Assembly (NCBI RefSeq): GCF_963576545.1
Contig: NW_026870563.1
Coordinates: forward strand, 372,001 to 436,000
Direction: 5' to 3'
DNA from: Limanda limanda
Lineage: Eukaryota > Chordata > Actinopteri > Pleuronectiformes > Pleuronectidae
DNA length: 64,000 nt
A program made the translations under genes and the position numbers. Shown piece after piece: positions 48,655 to 62,200 of the stretch; within the stretch, counting starts at the first letter, position 1; each line of letters starts with the position of its first letter. The notes under the pieces are model-generated. The model worked only from the letters and a program-made list of their open reading frames with translations. It had not been told where the DNA came from and did no database searches.

Positions 48655-51230
48655 GAAAGTGGTTGCATCTGGACTAATTTGGGTCCTGCGGATCGATTGG
48701 TACCATCCCCGAGCTTGTACGACCTTCGGAAGAGGTCGACCGACGAAATTCCCCCAAATCTGAGGAGATATTCTTGAATAACTTTTTTTGTGAAGGTCGG
48801 AGAGACTTGCAAGTAGGCTCTACCCCCACTAAATGGGGTTGCGCGCATCGATCAGTACCATCCTTGAGCTTCTCCGACTTTCGGAAGGGTTAGGGTTAGG
48901 GTTAGGGATGAAAGCACATAGGAGAAAGAGATATTCTTGAATAACTTTTTTTGTGAAGGTCGGAGAGACTTGCAAGTAGGCTCTACCCCCACTAAATGGG
49001 GTTGCGCGCATCGATCAGTACCATCCTTGAGCTTCTCCGACTTTCGGAAGGGTTAGGGTTAGGGTTAGGGATGAAAGCACATAGGAGAAAGAGATATTCT
49101 TGAATAACTTTTTTTGTGAAGGTCGGAGAGACTTGCAAGTAGGCTCTACCCCCACTAAATGGGGTAGCGCGCATCGATCGGTACCATCCTTGAGCTTCTC
49201 CGACTTTCGGAAGGGTTAGGGTTAGGGTTAGGGATGAAAGCACATAGGAGAAAGAGATATTCTTGAATAACTTTTTTTGTGAAGGTCGGAGAGACTTGCA
49301 AGTAGGCTCTACCCCTACTAAATGGGGTAGCGCACATCGATCGGTACCATCCTTGAGCTTCTCCGACTTTCGGAAGGGTTAGGGTTAGGGTTAGGGATGA
49401 AAGCACATAGGAGAAAGAGATATTCTTGAATAACTTTTTTTGTGAAGGTCGGAGAGACTTGGAAAGTGGTTGCATCTGGACTAATTTGGGTCCTGCGGAT
49501 CGATTGGTACCATCCCCGAGCTTGTACGACCTTCGGAAGAGGTCGACCGACGAAATTCCCCCAAATCTGAGGAGATATTCTTGAATAACTTTTTTTGTGA
49601 AGGTCGGAGAGACTTGCAAGTAGGCTCTACCCCCACTAAATGGGGTTGCGCGCATCGATCAGTACCATCCTTGAGCTTCTCCGACTTTCGGAAGGGTTAG
49701 GGTTAGGGTTAGGGATGAAAGCACATAGGAGAAAGAGATATTCTTGAATAACTTTTTTTGTGAAGGTCGGAGAGACTTGCAAGTAGGCTCTACCCCCACT
49801 AAATGGGGTAGCGCGCATCGATCGGTACCATCCTTGAGCTTCTCCGACTTTCGGAAGGGTTAGGGTTAGGGTTAGGGATGAAAGCACATAGGAGAAAGAG
49901 ATATTCTTGAATAACTTTTTTTGTGAAGGTCGGAGAGACTTGCAAGTAGGCTCTACCCCTACTAAATGGGGTAGCGCGCATCGATCGGTACCATCCTTGA
50001 GCTTCTCCGACTTTCGGAAGGGTTAGGGTTAGGGTTAGGGATGAAAGCACATAGGAGAAAGAGATATTCTTGAATAACTTTTTTTGTGAAGGTCGGAGAG
50101 ACTTGGAAAGTGGTTGCATCTGGACTAATTTGGGTCCTGCGGATCGATTGGTACCATCCCCGAGCTTGTACGACCTTCGGAAGAGGTCGACCGACGAAAT
50201 TCCCCCAAATCTGAGGAGATATTCTTGAATAACTTTTTTTGTGAAGGTCGGAGAGACTTGCAAGTAGGCTCTACCCCCACTAAATGGGGTAGCGCACATC
50301 GATCGGTACCATCTTTGAGCTTCTCCGACTTTCGGAAGGGTTAGGGTTAGGGTTAGGGATGAAAGCACATAGGAGAAAGAGATATTCTTGAATAACTTTT
50401 TTTGTGAAGGTCGGAGAGACTTGGAAAGTGGTTGCATCTGGACTAATTTGGGTCCTGCGGATCGATTGGTACCATCCCCGAGCTTGTACGACCTTCGGAA
50501 GAGGTCGACCGACGAAATTCCCCCAAATCTGAGGAGATATTCTTGAATAACTTTTTTTGTGAAGGTCGGAGAGACTTGCAAGTAGGCTCTACCCCCACTA
50601 AATGGGGTTGCGCGCATCGATCAGTACCATCCTTGAGCTTCTCCGACTTTCGGAAGGGTTAGGGTTAGGGTTAGGGATGAAAGCACATAGGAGAAAGAGA
50701 TATTCTTGAATAACTTTTTTTGTGAAGGTCGGAGAGACTTGCAAGTAGGCTCTACCCCCACTAAATGGGGTAGCGCGCATCGATCGGTACCATCCTTGAG
50801 CTTCTCCGACTTTCGGAAGGGTTAGGGTTAGGGTTAGGGATGAAAGCACATAGGAGAAAGAGATATTCTTGAATAACTTTTTTTGTGAAGGTCGGAGAGA
50901 CTTGCAAGTAGGCTCTACCCCTACTAAATGGGGTAGCGCGCATCGATCGGTACCATCCTTGAGCTTCTCCGACTTTCGGAAGGGTTAGGGTTAGGGTTAG
51001 GGATGAAAGCACATAGGAGAAAGAGATATTCTTGAATAACTTTTTTTGTGAAGGTCGGAGAGACTTGCAAGTAGGCTCTACCCCCACTAAATGGGGTAGC
51101 GCGCATCGATCGGTACCATCTTTGAGCTTCTCCGACTTTCGGAAGGGTTAGGGTTAGGGTTAGGGATGAAAGCACATAGGAGAAAGAGATATTCTTGAAT
51201 AACTTTTTTTGTGAAGGTCGGAGAGACTTG
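48655..51230 (+). repeat. HOR-2576, copy 2
   Basis: It is exactly 2,576 bp with the same B spacing and the same variant positions as the preceding copy. The pattern then stops: the next spacings are 318, 318, 644 and 644. The B starting at 51231 has a private ACTATTTTGG (51252). Confidence 0.88.
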
Positions 51231-54200
51231 GAAAGTGGTTGCATCTGGACTATTTTGGGTCCTGCGGATCGATTGGTACCATCCCCGAGCTTGTACGACC
51301 TTCGGAAGAGGTCGACCGACGAAATTCCCCCAAATCTGAGGAGATATTCTTGAATAACTTTTTTTGTGAAGGTCGGAGAGACTTGCAAGTAGGCTCTACC
51401 CCCACTAAATGGGGTTGCGCGCATCGATCAGTACCATCTTTGAGCTTCTCCGACTTTCGGAAGGGTTAGGGTTAGGGTTAGGGATGAAAGCACATAGGAG
51501 AAAGAGATATTCTTGAATAACTTTTTTTGTGAAGGTCGGAGAGACTTGGAAAGTGGTTGCATCTGGACTAATTTGGGTCCTGCGGATCGATTGGTACCAT
51601 CCCCGAGCTTGTACGACCTTCGGAAGAGGTCGACCGACGAAATTCCCCCAAATCTGAGGAGATATTCTTGAATAACTTTTTTTGTGAAGGTCGGAGAGAC
51701 TTGCAAGTAGGCTCTACCCCCACTAAATGGGGTAGCGCACATCGATCGGTACCATCTTTGAGCTTCTCCGACTTTCGGAAGGGTTAGGGTTAGGGTTAGG
51801 GATGAAAGCACATAGGAGAAAGAGATATTCTTGAATAACTTTTTTTGTGAAGGTCTGAGAGACTTGGAAAGTGGTTGCATCTGGACTAATTTGGGTCCTG
51901 CGGATCGATTGGTACCATCCCCGAGCTTGTACGACCTTCGGAAGAGGTCGACCGACGAAATTCCCCCAAATCTGAGGAGATATTCTTGAATAACTTTTTT
52001 TGTGAAGGTCGGAGAGACTTGCAAGTAGGCTCTACCCCCACTAAATGGGGTTGCGCGCATCGATCAGTACCATCCTTGAGCTTCTCCGACTTTCGGAAGG
52101 GTTAGGGTTAGGGTTAGGGATGAAAGCACATAGGAGAAAGAGATATTCTTGAATAACTTTTTTTGTGAAGGTCGGAGAGACTTGCAAGTAGGCTCTACCC
52201 CCACTAAATGGGGTAGCGCGCATCGATCGGTACCATCCTTGAGCTTCTCCGACTTTCGGAAGGGTTAGGGTTAGGGTTAGGGATGAAAGCACATAGGAGA
52301 AAGAGATATTCTTGAATAACTTTTTTTGTGAAGGTCGGAGAGACTTGCAAGTAGGCTCTACCCCTACTAAATGGGGTAGCGCACATCGATCGGTACCATC
52401 CTTGAGCTTCTCCGACTTTCGGAAGGGTTAGGGTTAGGGTTAGGGATGAAAGCACATAGGAGAAAGAGATATTCTTGAATAACTTTTTTTGTGAAGGTCG
52501 GAGAGACTTGGAAAGTGGTTGCATCTGGACTAATTTGGGTCCTGCGGATCGATTGGTACCATCCCCGAGCTTGTACGACCTTCGGAAGAGGTCGACCGAC
52601 GAAATTCCCCCAAATCTGAGGAGATATTCTTGAATAACTTTTTTTGTGAAGGTCGGAGAGACTTGCAAGTAGGCTCTACCCCCACTAAATGGGGTTGCGC
52701 GCATCGATCAGTACCATCCTTGAGCTTCTCCGACTTTCGGAAGGGTTAGGGTTAGGGTTAGGGATGAAAGCACATAGGAGAAAGAGATATTCTTGAATAA
52801 CTTTTTTTGTGAAGGTCGGAGAGACTTGCAAGTAGGCTCTACCCCCACTAAATGGGGTAGCGCGCATCGATCGGTACCATCCTTGAGCTTCTCCGACTTT
52901 CGGAAGGGTTAGGGTTAGGGTTAGGGATGAAAGCACATAGGAGAAAGAGATATTCTTGAATAACTTTTTTTGTGAAGGTCGGAGAGACTTGCAAGTAGGC
53001 TCTACCCCTACTAAATGGGGTAGCGCGCATCGATCGGTACCATCCTTGAGCTTCTCCGACTTTCGGAAGGGTTAGGGTTAGGGTTAGGGATGAAAGCACA
53101 TAGGAGAAAGAGATATTCTTGAATAACTTTTTTTGTGAAGGTCGGAGAGACTTGGAAAGTGGTTGCATCTGGACTAATTTGGGTCCTGCGGATCGATTGG
53201 TACCATCCCCGAGCTTGTACGACCTTCGGAAGAGGTCGACCGACGAAATTCCCCCAAATCTGAGGAGATATTCTTGAATAACTTTTTTTGTGAAGGTCGG
53301 AGAGACTTGCAAGTAGGCTCTACCCCCACTAAATGGGGTAGCGCACATCGATCGGTACCATCTTTGAGCTTCTCCGACTTTCGGAAGGGTTAGGGTTAGG
53401 GTTAGGGATGAAAGCACATAGGAGAAAGAGATATTCTTGAATAACTTTTTTTGTGAAGGTCGGAGAGACTTGGAAAGTGGTTGCATCTGGACTAATTTGG
53501 GTCCTGCAGATCGATTGGTACCATCCCCGAGCTTGTACGACCTTCGGAAGAGGTCGACCGACGAAATTCCCCCAAATCTGAGGAGATATTCTTGAATAAC
53601 TTTTTTTGTGAAGGTCGGAGAGACTTGCAAGTAGGCTCTACCCCCACTAAATGGGGTTGCGCGCATCGATCAGTACCATCCTTGAGCTTCTCCGACTTTC
53701 GGAAGGGTTAGGGTTAGGGTTAGGGATGAAAGCACATAGGAGAAAGAGATATTCTTGAATAACTTTTTTTGTGAAGGTCGGAGAGACTTGCAAGTAGGCT
53801 CTACCCCCACTAAATGGGGTAGCGCGCATCGATCGGTACCATCCTTGAGCTTCTCCGACTTTCGGAAGGGTTAGGGTTAGGGTTAGGGATGAAAGCACAT
53901 AGGAGAAAGAGATATTCTTGAATAACTTTTTTTGTGAAGGTCGGAGAGACTTGCAAGTAGGCTCTACCCCTACTAAATGGGGTAGCGCGCATCGATCGGT
54001 ACCATCCTTGAGCTTCTCCGACTTTCGGAAGGGTTAGGGTTAGGGTTAGGGATGAAAGCACATAGGAGAAAGAGATATTCTTGAATAACTTTTTTTGTGA
54101 AGGTCGGAGAGACTTGCAAGTAGGCTCTACCCCCACTAAATGGGGTAGCGCGCATCGATCGGTACCATCTTTGAGCTTCTCCGACTTTCGGAAGGGTTAG

Positions 54201-54279
54201 GGTTAGGGTTAGGGATGAAAGCACATAGGAGAAAGAGATATTCTTGAATAACTTTTTTTGTGAAGGTCGGAGAGACTTG
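51231..54279 (+). repeat. Composite segment joining earlier blocks
   Basis: It begins with two AB dimers matching about 44.8-45.5 kb (offset 6,595), then continues as about 42.9-44.6 kb (offset 9,644). AGGTCTGAG at about 51856 and GCAGATCG at about 53508 are private or rare. No unique DNA lies at the joins; they fall within monomer sequence. Confidence 0.78.
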
Positions 54280-57200
54280 GAAAGTGGTTGCATCTGGACT
54301 AATTTGGGTCCTGCGGATCGATTGGTACCATCCCCGAGCTTGTACGACCTTCGGAAGAGGTCGACCGACGAAATTCCCCCAAATCTGAGGAGATATTCTT
54401 GAATAACTTTTTTTGTGAAGGTCGGAGAGACTTGCAAGTAGGCTCTACCCCCACTAAATGGGGTTGCGCGCATCGATCAGTACCATCTTTGAGCTTCTCC
54501 GACTTTCGGAAGGGTTAGGGTTAGGGTTAGGGATGAAAGCACATAGGAGAAAGAGATATTCTTGAATAACTTTTTTTGTGAAGGTCGGAGAGACTTGGAA
54601 AGTGGTTGCATCTGGACTAATTTGGGTCCTGCGGATCGATTGGTACCATCCCCGAGCTTGTACGACCTTCGGAAGAGGTCGACCGACGAAATTCCCCCAA
54701 ATCTGAGGAGATATTCTTGAATAACTTTTTTTGTGAAGGTCGGAGAGACTTGCAAGTAGGCTCTACCCCCACTAAATGGGGTTGCGCGCATCGATCAGTA
54801 CCATATTTGAGCTTCTCCGACTTTCGGAAGGGTTAGGGTTAGGGTTAGGGATGAAAGCACATAGGAGAAAGAGATATTCTTGAATAACTTTTTTTGTGAA
54901 GGTCGGAGAGACTTGCAAGTAGGCTCTACCCCCACTAAATGGGGTAGCGCGCATCGATCGGTACCATCCTTGAGCTTCTCCGACTTTCGGAAGGGTTAGG
55001 GTTAGGGTTAGGGATGAAAGCACATAGGAGAAAGAGATATTCTTGAATAACTTTTTTTGTGAAGGTCGGAGAGACTTGCAAGTAGGCTCTACCCCCACTA
55101 AATGGGGTAGCGCGCATCGATCGGTACCATCCTTGAGCTTCTCCGACTTTTGGAAGGGTTAGGGTTAGGGTTAGGGATGAAAGCACATAGGAGAAAGAGA
55201 TATTCTTGAATAACTTTTTTTGTGAAGGTCGGGGAGACTTGCAAGTAGGCTCTACCCCCACTAAATGGGGTAGCGCGCATCGATCGGTACCATCGTTGAG
55301 CTTCTCCGACTTTCGGAAGGGTTAGGGTTAGGGATGAAAGCACATAGGAGAAAGAGATATTCTTGAATAACTTTTTTTGTGAAGGTCGGAGAGACTTGGA
55401 AAGTGGTTGCATCTGGACTAATTTGGGTCCTGCGGATCGATTGGTACCATCCCCGAGCTTGTACGACCTTCGGAAGAGGTCGACCGACGAAATTCCCCCA
55501 AATCTGAGGAGATATTCTTGAATAACTTTTTTTGTGAAGGTCGGAGAGACTTGCAAGTAGGCTCTACCCCCACTAAATGGGGTTGCGCGCATCGATCAGT
55601 ACCATATTTGAGCTTCTCCGACTTTCGGAAGGGTTAGGGTTAGGGATGAAAGCACATAGGAGAAAGAGATATTCTTGAATAACTTTTTTTGTGAAGGTCG
55701 GAGAGACTTGAAAAGTGGTTGCATCTGGACTAATTTGGGTCCTGCGGATCGATTGGTACCATCCCCGAGCTTGTACGACCTTCGGAAGAGGTCGACCGAC
55801 GAAATTCCCCCAAATCTGAGGAGATATTCTTGAATAACTTTTTTTGTGAAGGTCGGAGAGACTTGCAAGTAGGCTCTACCCCCACTAAATGGGGTTGCGC
55901 GCATCGATCAGTACCATATTTGAGCTTCTCCGACTTTCGGAAGGGTTAGGGTTAGGGTTAGGGATGAAAGCACATAGGAGAAAGAGATATTCTTGAATAA
56001 CTTTTTTTGTGAAGGTCGGAGAGACTTGCAAGTAGGCTCTACCCCCACTAAATGGGGTAGCGCGCATCGATCGGTACCATCCTTGAGCTTCTCCGACTTT
56101 CGGAAGGGTTAGGGTTAGGGTTAGGGATGAAAGCACATAGGAGAAAGAGATATTCTTGAATAACTTTTTTTGTGAAGGTCGGAGAGACTTGCAAGTAGGC
56201 TCTACCCCCACTAAATGGGGTAGCGCGCATCGATCGGTACCATCCTTGAGCTTCTCCGACTTTTGGAAGGGTTAGGGTTAGGGTTAGGGATGAAAGCACA
56301 TAGGAGAAAGAGATATTCTTGAATAACTTTTTTTGTGAAGGTCGGGGAGACTTGCAAGTAGGCTCTACCCCCACTAAATGGGGTAGCGCGCATCGATCGG
56401 TACCATCTTTGAGCTTCTCCGACTTTCGGAAGGGTTAGGGTTAGGGTTAGGGATGAAAGCACATAGGAGAAAGAGATATTCTTGAATAATTTTTTTGTGA
56501 AGGTCGGAGAGACTTGGAAAGTGGTTGCATCTGGACTAATTTGGGTCCTGCAGATCGATTGGTACCATCCCCGAGCTTGTACGACCTTCGGAAGAGGTCG
56601 ACCGACGAAATTCCCCCAAATCTGAGGAGATATTCTTGAATAACTTTTTTTGTGAAGGTCGGAGAGACTTGCAAGTAGGCTCTACCCCCACTAAATGGGG
56701 TTGCACGCATCGATCAGTACCATATTTGAGCTTCTCCGACTTTCGGAAGGGTTAGGGTTAGGGTTAGGGATGAAAGCACATAGGAGAAAGAGATATTCTT
56801 GAATAACTTTTTTTGTGAAGGTCGGAGAGACTTGCAAGTAGGCTCTACCCCCACTAAATGGGGTAGCGTGCATCGATCGGTACCATCCTTGAGCTTCTCC
56901 GACTTTCGGAAGGGTTAGGGTTAGGGTTAGGGATGAAAGCACATAGGAGAAAGAGATATTCTTGAATAACTTTTTTTGTGAAGGTCGGAGAGACTTGCAA
57001 GTAGGCTCTACCCCCACTAAATGGGGTAGCGCGCATCGATCGGTACCATCCTTGAGCTTCTCCGACTTTCGGAAGGGTTAGGGTTAGGGTTAGGGATGAA
57101 AGCACATAGGAGAAAGAGATATTCTTGAATAACTTTTTTTGTGAAGGTCGGGGAGACTTGCAAGTAGGCTCTACCCCCACTAAATGGGGTAGCGCGCATC

Positions 57201-59230
57201 GATCGGTACCATCCTTGAGCTTCTCCGACTTTCGGAAGGGTTAGGGTTAGGGTTAGGGATGAAAGCACATAGGAGAAAGAGATATTCTTGAATAACTTTT
57301 TTTGTGAAGGTCGGAGAGACTTGGAAAGTGGTTGCATCTGGACTAATTTGGGTCCTGCGGATCGATTGGTACCATCCCCGAGCTTGTACGACCTTCGGAA
57401 GAGGTCGACCGACGAAATTCCCCCAAATCTGAGGAGATATTCTTACATAACTTTTTTTGTGAAGGTCGGAGAGACTTGCAAGTAGGCTCTACCCCCACTA
57501 AATGGGGTAGCGCGCATCGATCGGTACCATCCTTGAGCTTCTCCGACTTTCGGAAGGGTTAGGGTTAGGGTTAGGGATGAAAGCACATAGGAGAAAGAGA
57601 TATTCTTGAATAACTTTTTTTGTGAAGGTCGGAGAGACTTGGAAAGTGGTTGCATCTGGACTAATTTGGGTCCTGCGGATCGATTGGTACCATCCCCGAG
57701 CTTGTACGACCTTCGGAAGAGGTCGACCGACGAAATTCCCCCAAATCTGAGGAGATATTCTTACATAACTTTTTTTGTGAAGGTCGGAGAGACTTGCAAG
57801 TAGGCTCTACCCCCACTAAATGGGGTAGCGCGCATCGATCGGTACCATCCTTGAGCTTCTCCGACTTTCGGAAGGGTTAGGGTTAGGGTTAGGGATGAAA
57901 GCACATAGGAGAAAGAGATATTCTTGAATAACTTTTTTTGTGAAGGTCGGAGAGACTTGCAAGTAGGCTCTACCCCCACTAAATGGGGTAGCGCGCATCG
58001 ATCGGTACCATCCTTGAGCTTCTCCGACTTTCGGAAGGGTTAGGGTTAGGGTTAGGGATGAAAGCACATAGGAGAAAGAGATATTCTTGAATAACTTTTT
58101 TTGTGAAGGTCGGAGAGACTTGGAAAGTGGTTGCATCTGGACTAATTTGGGTCCTGCAGATCGATTGGTACCATCCCCGAGCTTGTACGACCTTCGGAAG
58201 AGGTCGACCGACGAAATTCCCCCAAATCTGAGGAGATATTCTTGAATAACTTTTTTTGTGAAGGTCGGAGAGACTTGCAAGTAGGCTCTACCCCCACTAA
58301 ATGGGGTTGCGCGCATCGATCGGTACCATCCTTGAGCTTCTCCGACTTTCGGAAGGGTTAGGGTTAGGGTTAGGGATGAAAGCACATAGGAGAAAGAGAT
58401 ATTCTTGAATAACTTTTTTTGTGAAGGTCGGAGAGACTTGCAAGTAGGCTCTACCCCCACTAAATGGGGTAGCGCACATCGATCGGTACCATCTTTGAGC
58501 TTCTCCGACTTTCGGAAGGGTTAGGGTTAGGGTTAGGGATGAAAGCACATAGGAGAAAGAGATATTCTTGAATAACTTTTTTTGTGAAGGTCGGAGAGAC
58601 TTGGAAAGTGGTTGCATCTGGACTAATTTGGGTCCTGCGGATCGATTGGTACCATCCCCGAGCTTGTACGACCTTCGGAAGAGGTCGACCGACGAAATTC
58701 CCCCAAATCTGAGGAGATATTCTTGAATAACTTTTTTTGTGAAGGTCGGAGAGACTTGCAAGTAGGCTCTACCCCCACTAAATGGGGTTGCGCGCATCGA
58801 TCAGTACCATCCTTGAGCTTCTCCGACTTTCGGAAGGGTTAGGGTTAGGGTTAGGGATGAAAGCACATAGGAGAAAGAGATATTCTTGAATAACTTTTTT
58901 TGTGAAGGTCGGAGAGACTTGCAAGTAGGCTCTACCCCCACTAAATGGGGTAGCGCGCATCGATCGGTACCATCCTTGAGCTTCTCCGACTTTCGGAAGG
59001 GTTAGGGTTAGGGTTAGGGATGAAAGCACATAGGAGAAAGAGATATTCTTGAATAACTTTTTTTGTGAAGGTTGGAGAGACTTGCAAGTAGGCTCTACCC
59101 CTACTAAATGGGGTAGCGCGCATCGATCGGTACCATCCTTGAGCTTCTCCGACTTTCGGAAGGGTTAGGGTTAGGGTTAGGGATGAAAGCACATAGGAGA
59201 AAGAGATATTCTTGAATAACTTTTTTTGTG
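54280..59230 (+). repeat. Long duplicated block, right copy, with one extra AB dimer
   Basis: It matches about 25.36-30.04 kb in monomer order and rare variants. Differences are two hexamer losses (about 55318 and 55628), a C deletion before the T run (about 56490), and an extra 318-bp AB dimer: the B at 57324 with its TACATAAC tail is repeated at 57642. CCATCGTTGAG at about 55293 is private. Confidence 0.85.
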
Positions 59231-62200
59231 AAGGTCGGAGAGACTTGCAAGTAGGCTCTACCCCCACTAAATGGGGTAGCGCGCATCGATCGGTACCATC
59301 CTTGAGCTTCTCCGACTTTCGGAAGGGTTAGGGTTAGGGTTAGGGATGAAAGCACATAGGAGAAAGAGATATTCTTGAATAACTTTTTTTGTGAAGGTCG
59401 GAGAGACTTGGAAAGTGGTTGCATCTGGACTAATTTGGGTCCTGCGGATCGATTGGTACCATCCCCGAGCTTGTACGACCTTCGAAAGAGGTCGACCGAC
59501 GAAATTCCCCCAAATCTGAGGAGATATTCTTGAATAACTTTTTTTGTGAAGGTCGGAGAGACTTGCAAGTAGGCTTTACCCCCACTAAATGGGGTAGCGC
59601 GCATCGATCGGTACCATCCTTGAGCTTCTCCGACTTTCGGAAGGGTTAGGGTTAGGGATGAAAGCACATAGGAGAAAGAGATATTCTTGAATAACTTTTT
59701 TTGTGAAGGTCGGAGAGACTTGGAAAGTGGTTGCATCTGGACTAATTTGGGTCCTGCGGATCGATTGGTACCATCCCCGAGCTTGTACGACCTTCGGAAG
59801 AGGTCGACCGACGAAATTCCCCCAAATCTGAGGAGATATTCTTACATAACTTTTTTTGTGAAGGTCGGAGAGACTTGCAAGTAGGCTCTACCCCCACTAA
59901 ATGGGGTAGCGCGCATCGATCGGTACCATCCTTGAGCTTCTCCGACTTTCGGAAGGGTTAGGGTTAGGGTTAGGGATGAAAGCACATAGGAGAAAGAGAT
60001 ATTCTTGAATAACTTTTTTTGTGAAGGTCGGAGAGACTTGCAAGTAGGCTCTACCCCCACTAAATGGGGTAGCGCGCATCGATCGGTACCATCCTTGAGC
60101 TTCTCCGACTTTCGGAAGGGTTAGGGTTAGGGTTAGGGATGAAAGCACATAGGAGAAAGAGATATTCTTGAATAACTTTTTTTGTGAAGGTCGGAGAGAC
60201 TTGGAAAGTGGTTGCATCTGGACTAATTTGGGTCCTGCGGATCGATTGGTACCATCCCCGAGCTTTTACGACCTTCGGAAGAGGTCGACCGACGAAATTC
60301 CCCCAAATCTGAGGAGATATTCTTGAATAACTTTTTTTGTGAAGGTCGGAGAGACTTGCAAGTAGGCTCTACCCCCACTAAATGGGGTTGCGCGCATCGA
60401 TCGGTACCATCCTTGAGCTTCTCCGACTTTCGGAAGGGTTAGGGTTAGGGTTAGGGATGAAAGCACATAGGAGAAAGAGATATTCTTGAATAACTTTTTT
60501 TGTGAAGGTCGGAGAGACTTGCAAGTAGGCTCTACCCCCACTAAATGGGGTAGCACGCATCGATCGGTACCATCTTTGAGCTTCTCCGACTTTCGGAAGG
60601 GTTAGGGTTAGGGTTAGGGATGAAAGCACATAGGAGAAAGAGATATTCTTGAATAACTTTTTTTGTGAAGGTCGGAGAGACTTGGAAAGTGGTTGCATCT
60701 GGACTAATTTGGGTCCTGCGGATCGATTGGTACCATCCCCGAGCTTGTACGACCTTCGGAAGAGGTCGACCGACGAAATTCCCCCAAATCTGAGGAGATA
60801 TTCTTGAATAACTTTTTTTGTGAAGGTCGGAGAGACTTGCAAGTAGGCTCTACCCCCACTAAATGGGGTTGCGCGCATCGATCAGTACCATCTTTGAGCT
60901 TCTCCGACTTTCGGAAGGGTTAGGGTTAGGGTTAGGGATGAAAGCACATAGGAGAAAGAGATATTCTTGAATAACTTTTTTTGTGAAGGTCGGAGAGACT
61001 TGGAAAGTGGTTGCATCTGGACTAATTTGGGTCCTGCGGATCGATTGGTACCATCCCCGAGCTTGTACGACCTTCGGAAGAGGTCGTCCGACGAAATTCC
61101 CCCAAATCTGAGGAGATATTCTTGAATAACTTTTTTTGTGAAGGTCGGAGAGACTTGCAAGTAGGCTCTACCCCCACTAAATGGGGTTGCGCGCATCGAT
61201 CAGTACCATATTTGAGCTTCTCCGACTTTCGGAAGGGTTAGGGTTAGGGTTAGGGATGAAAGCACATAGGAGAAAGAGATATTCTTGAATAACTTTTTTT
61301 GTGAAGGTCGGAGAGACTTGCAAGTAGGCTCTACCCCCACTAAATGGGGTAGCGCGCATCGATCGGTACCATCCTTGAGCTTCTCCGACTTTCGGAAGGG
61401 TTAGGGTTAGGGTTAGGGATGAAAGCACATAGGAGAAAGAGATATTCTTGAATAACTTTTTTTGTGAAGGTCGGAGAGACTTGCAAGTAGGCTCTACCCC
61501 CACTAAATGGGGTAGCGCGCATCGATCGGTACCATCCTTGAGCTTCTCCGACTTTTGGAAGGGTTAGGGTTAGGGTTAGGGATGAAAGCACATAGGAGAA
61601 AGAGATATTCTTGAATAACTTTTTTTGTGAAGGTCGGGGAGACTTGCAAGTAGGCTCTACCCCCACTAAATGGGGTAGCGCGCATCGATCGGTACCATCC
61701 TTGAGCTTCTCCGACTTTCGGAAGGGTTAGGGTTAGGGTTAGGGATGAAAGCACATAGGAGAAAGAGATATTCTTGAATAACTTTTTTTGTGAAGGTCGG
61801 AGAGACTTGGAAAGTGGTTGCATCTGGACTAATTTGGGTCCTGCGGATCGATTGGTACCATCCCCGAGCTTGTACGACCTTCGGAAGAGGTCGACCGACG
61901 AAATTCCCCCAAATCTGAGGAGATATTCTTGAATAACTTTTTTTGTGAAGGTCGGAGAGACTTGCAAGTAGGCTCTACCCCCACTAAATGGGGTTGCGCG
62001 CATCGATCAGTACCATATTTGAGCTTCTCCGACTTTCGGAAGGGTTAGGGTTAGGGTTAGGGATGAAAGCACATAGGAGAAAGAGATATTCTTGAATAAC
62101 TTTTTTTGTGAAGGTCGGAGAGACTTGCAAGTAGGCTCTACCCCCACTAAATGGGGTAGCGCGCATCGATCGGTACCATCCTTGAGCTTCTCCGACTTTC

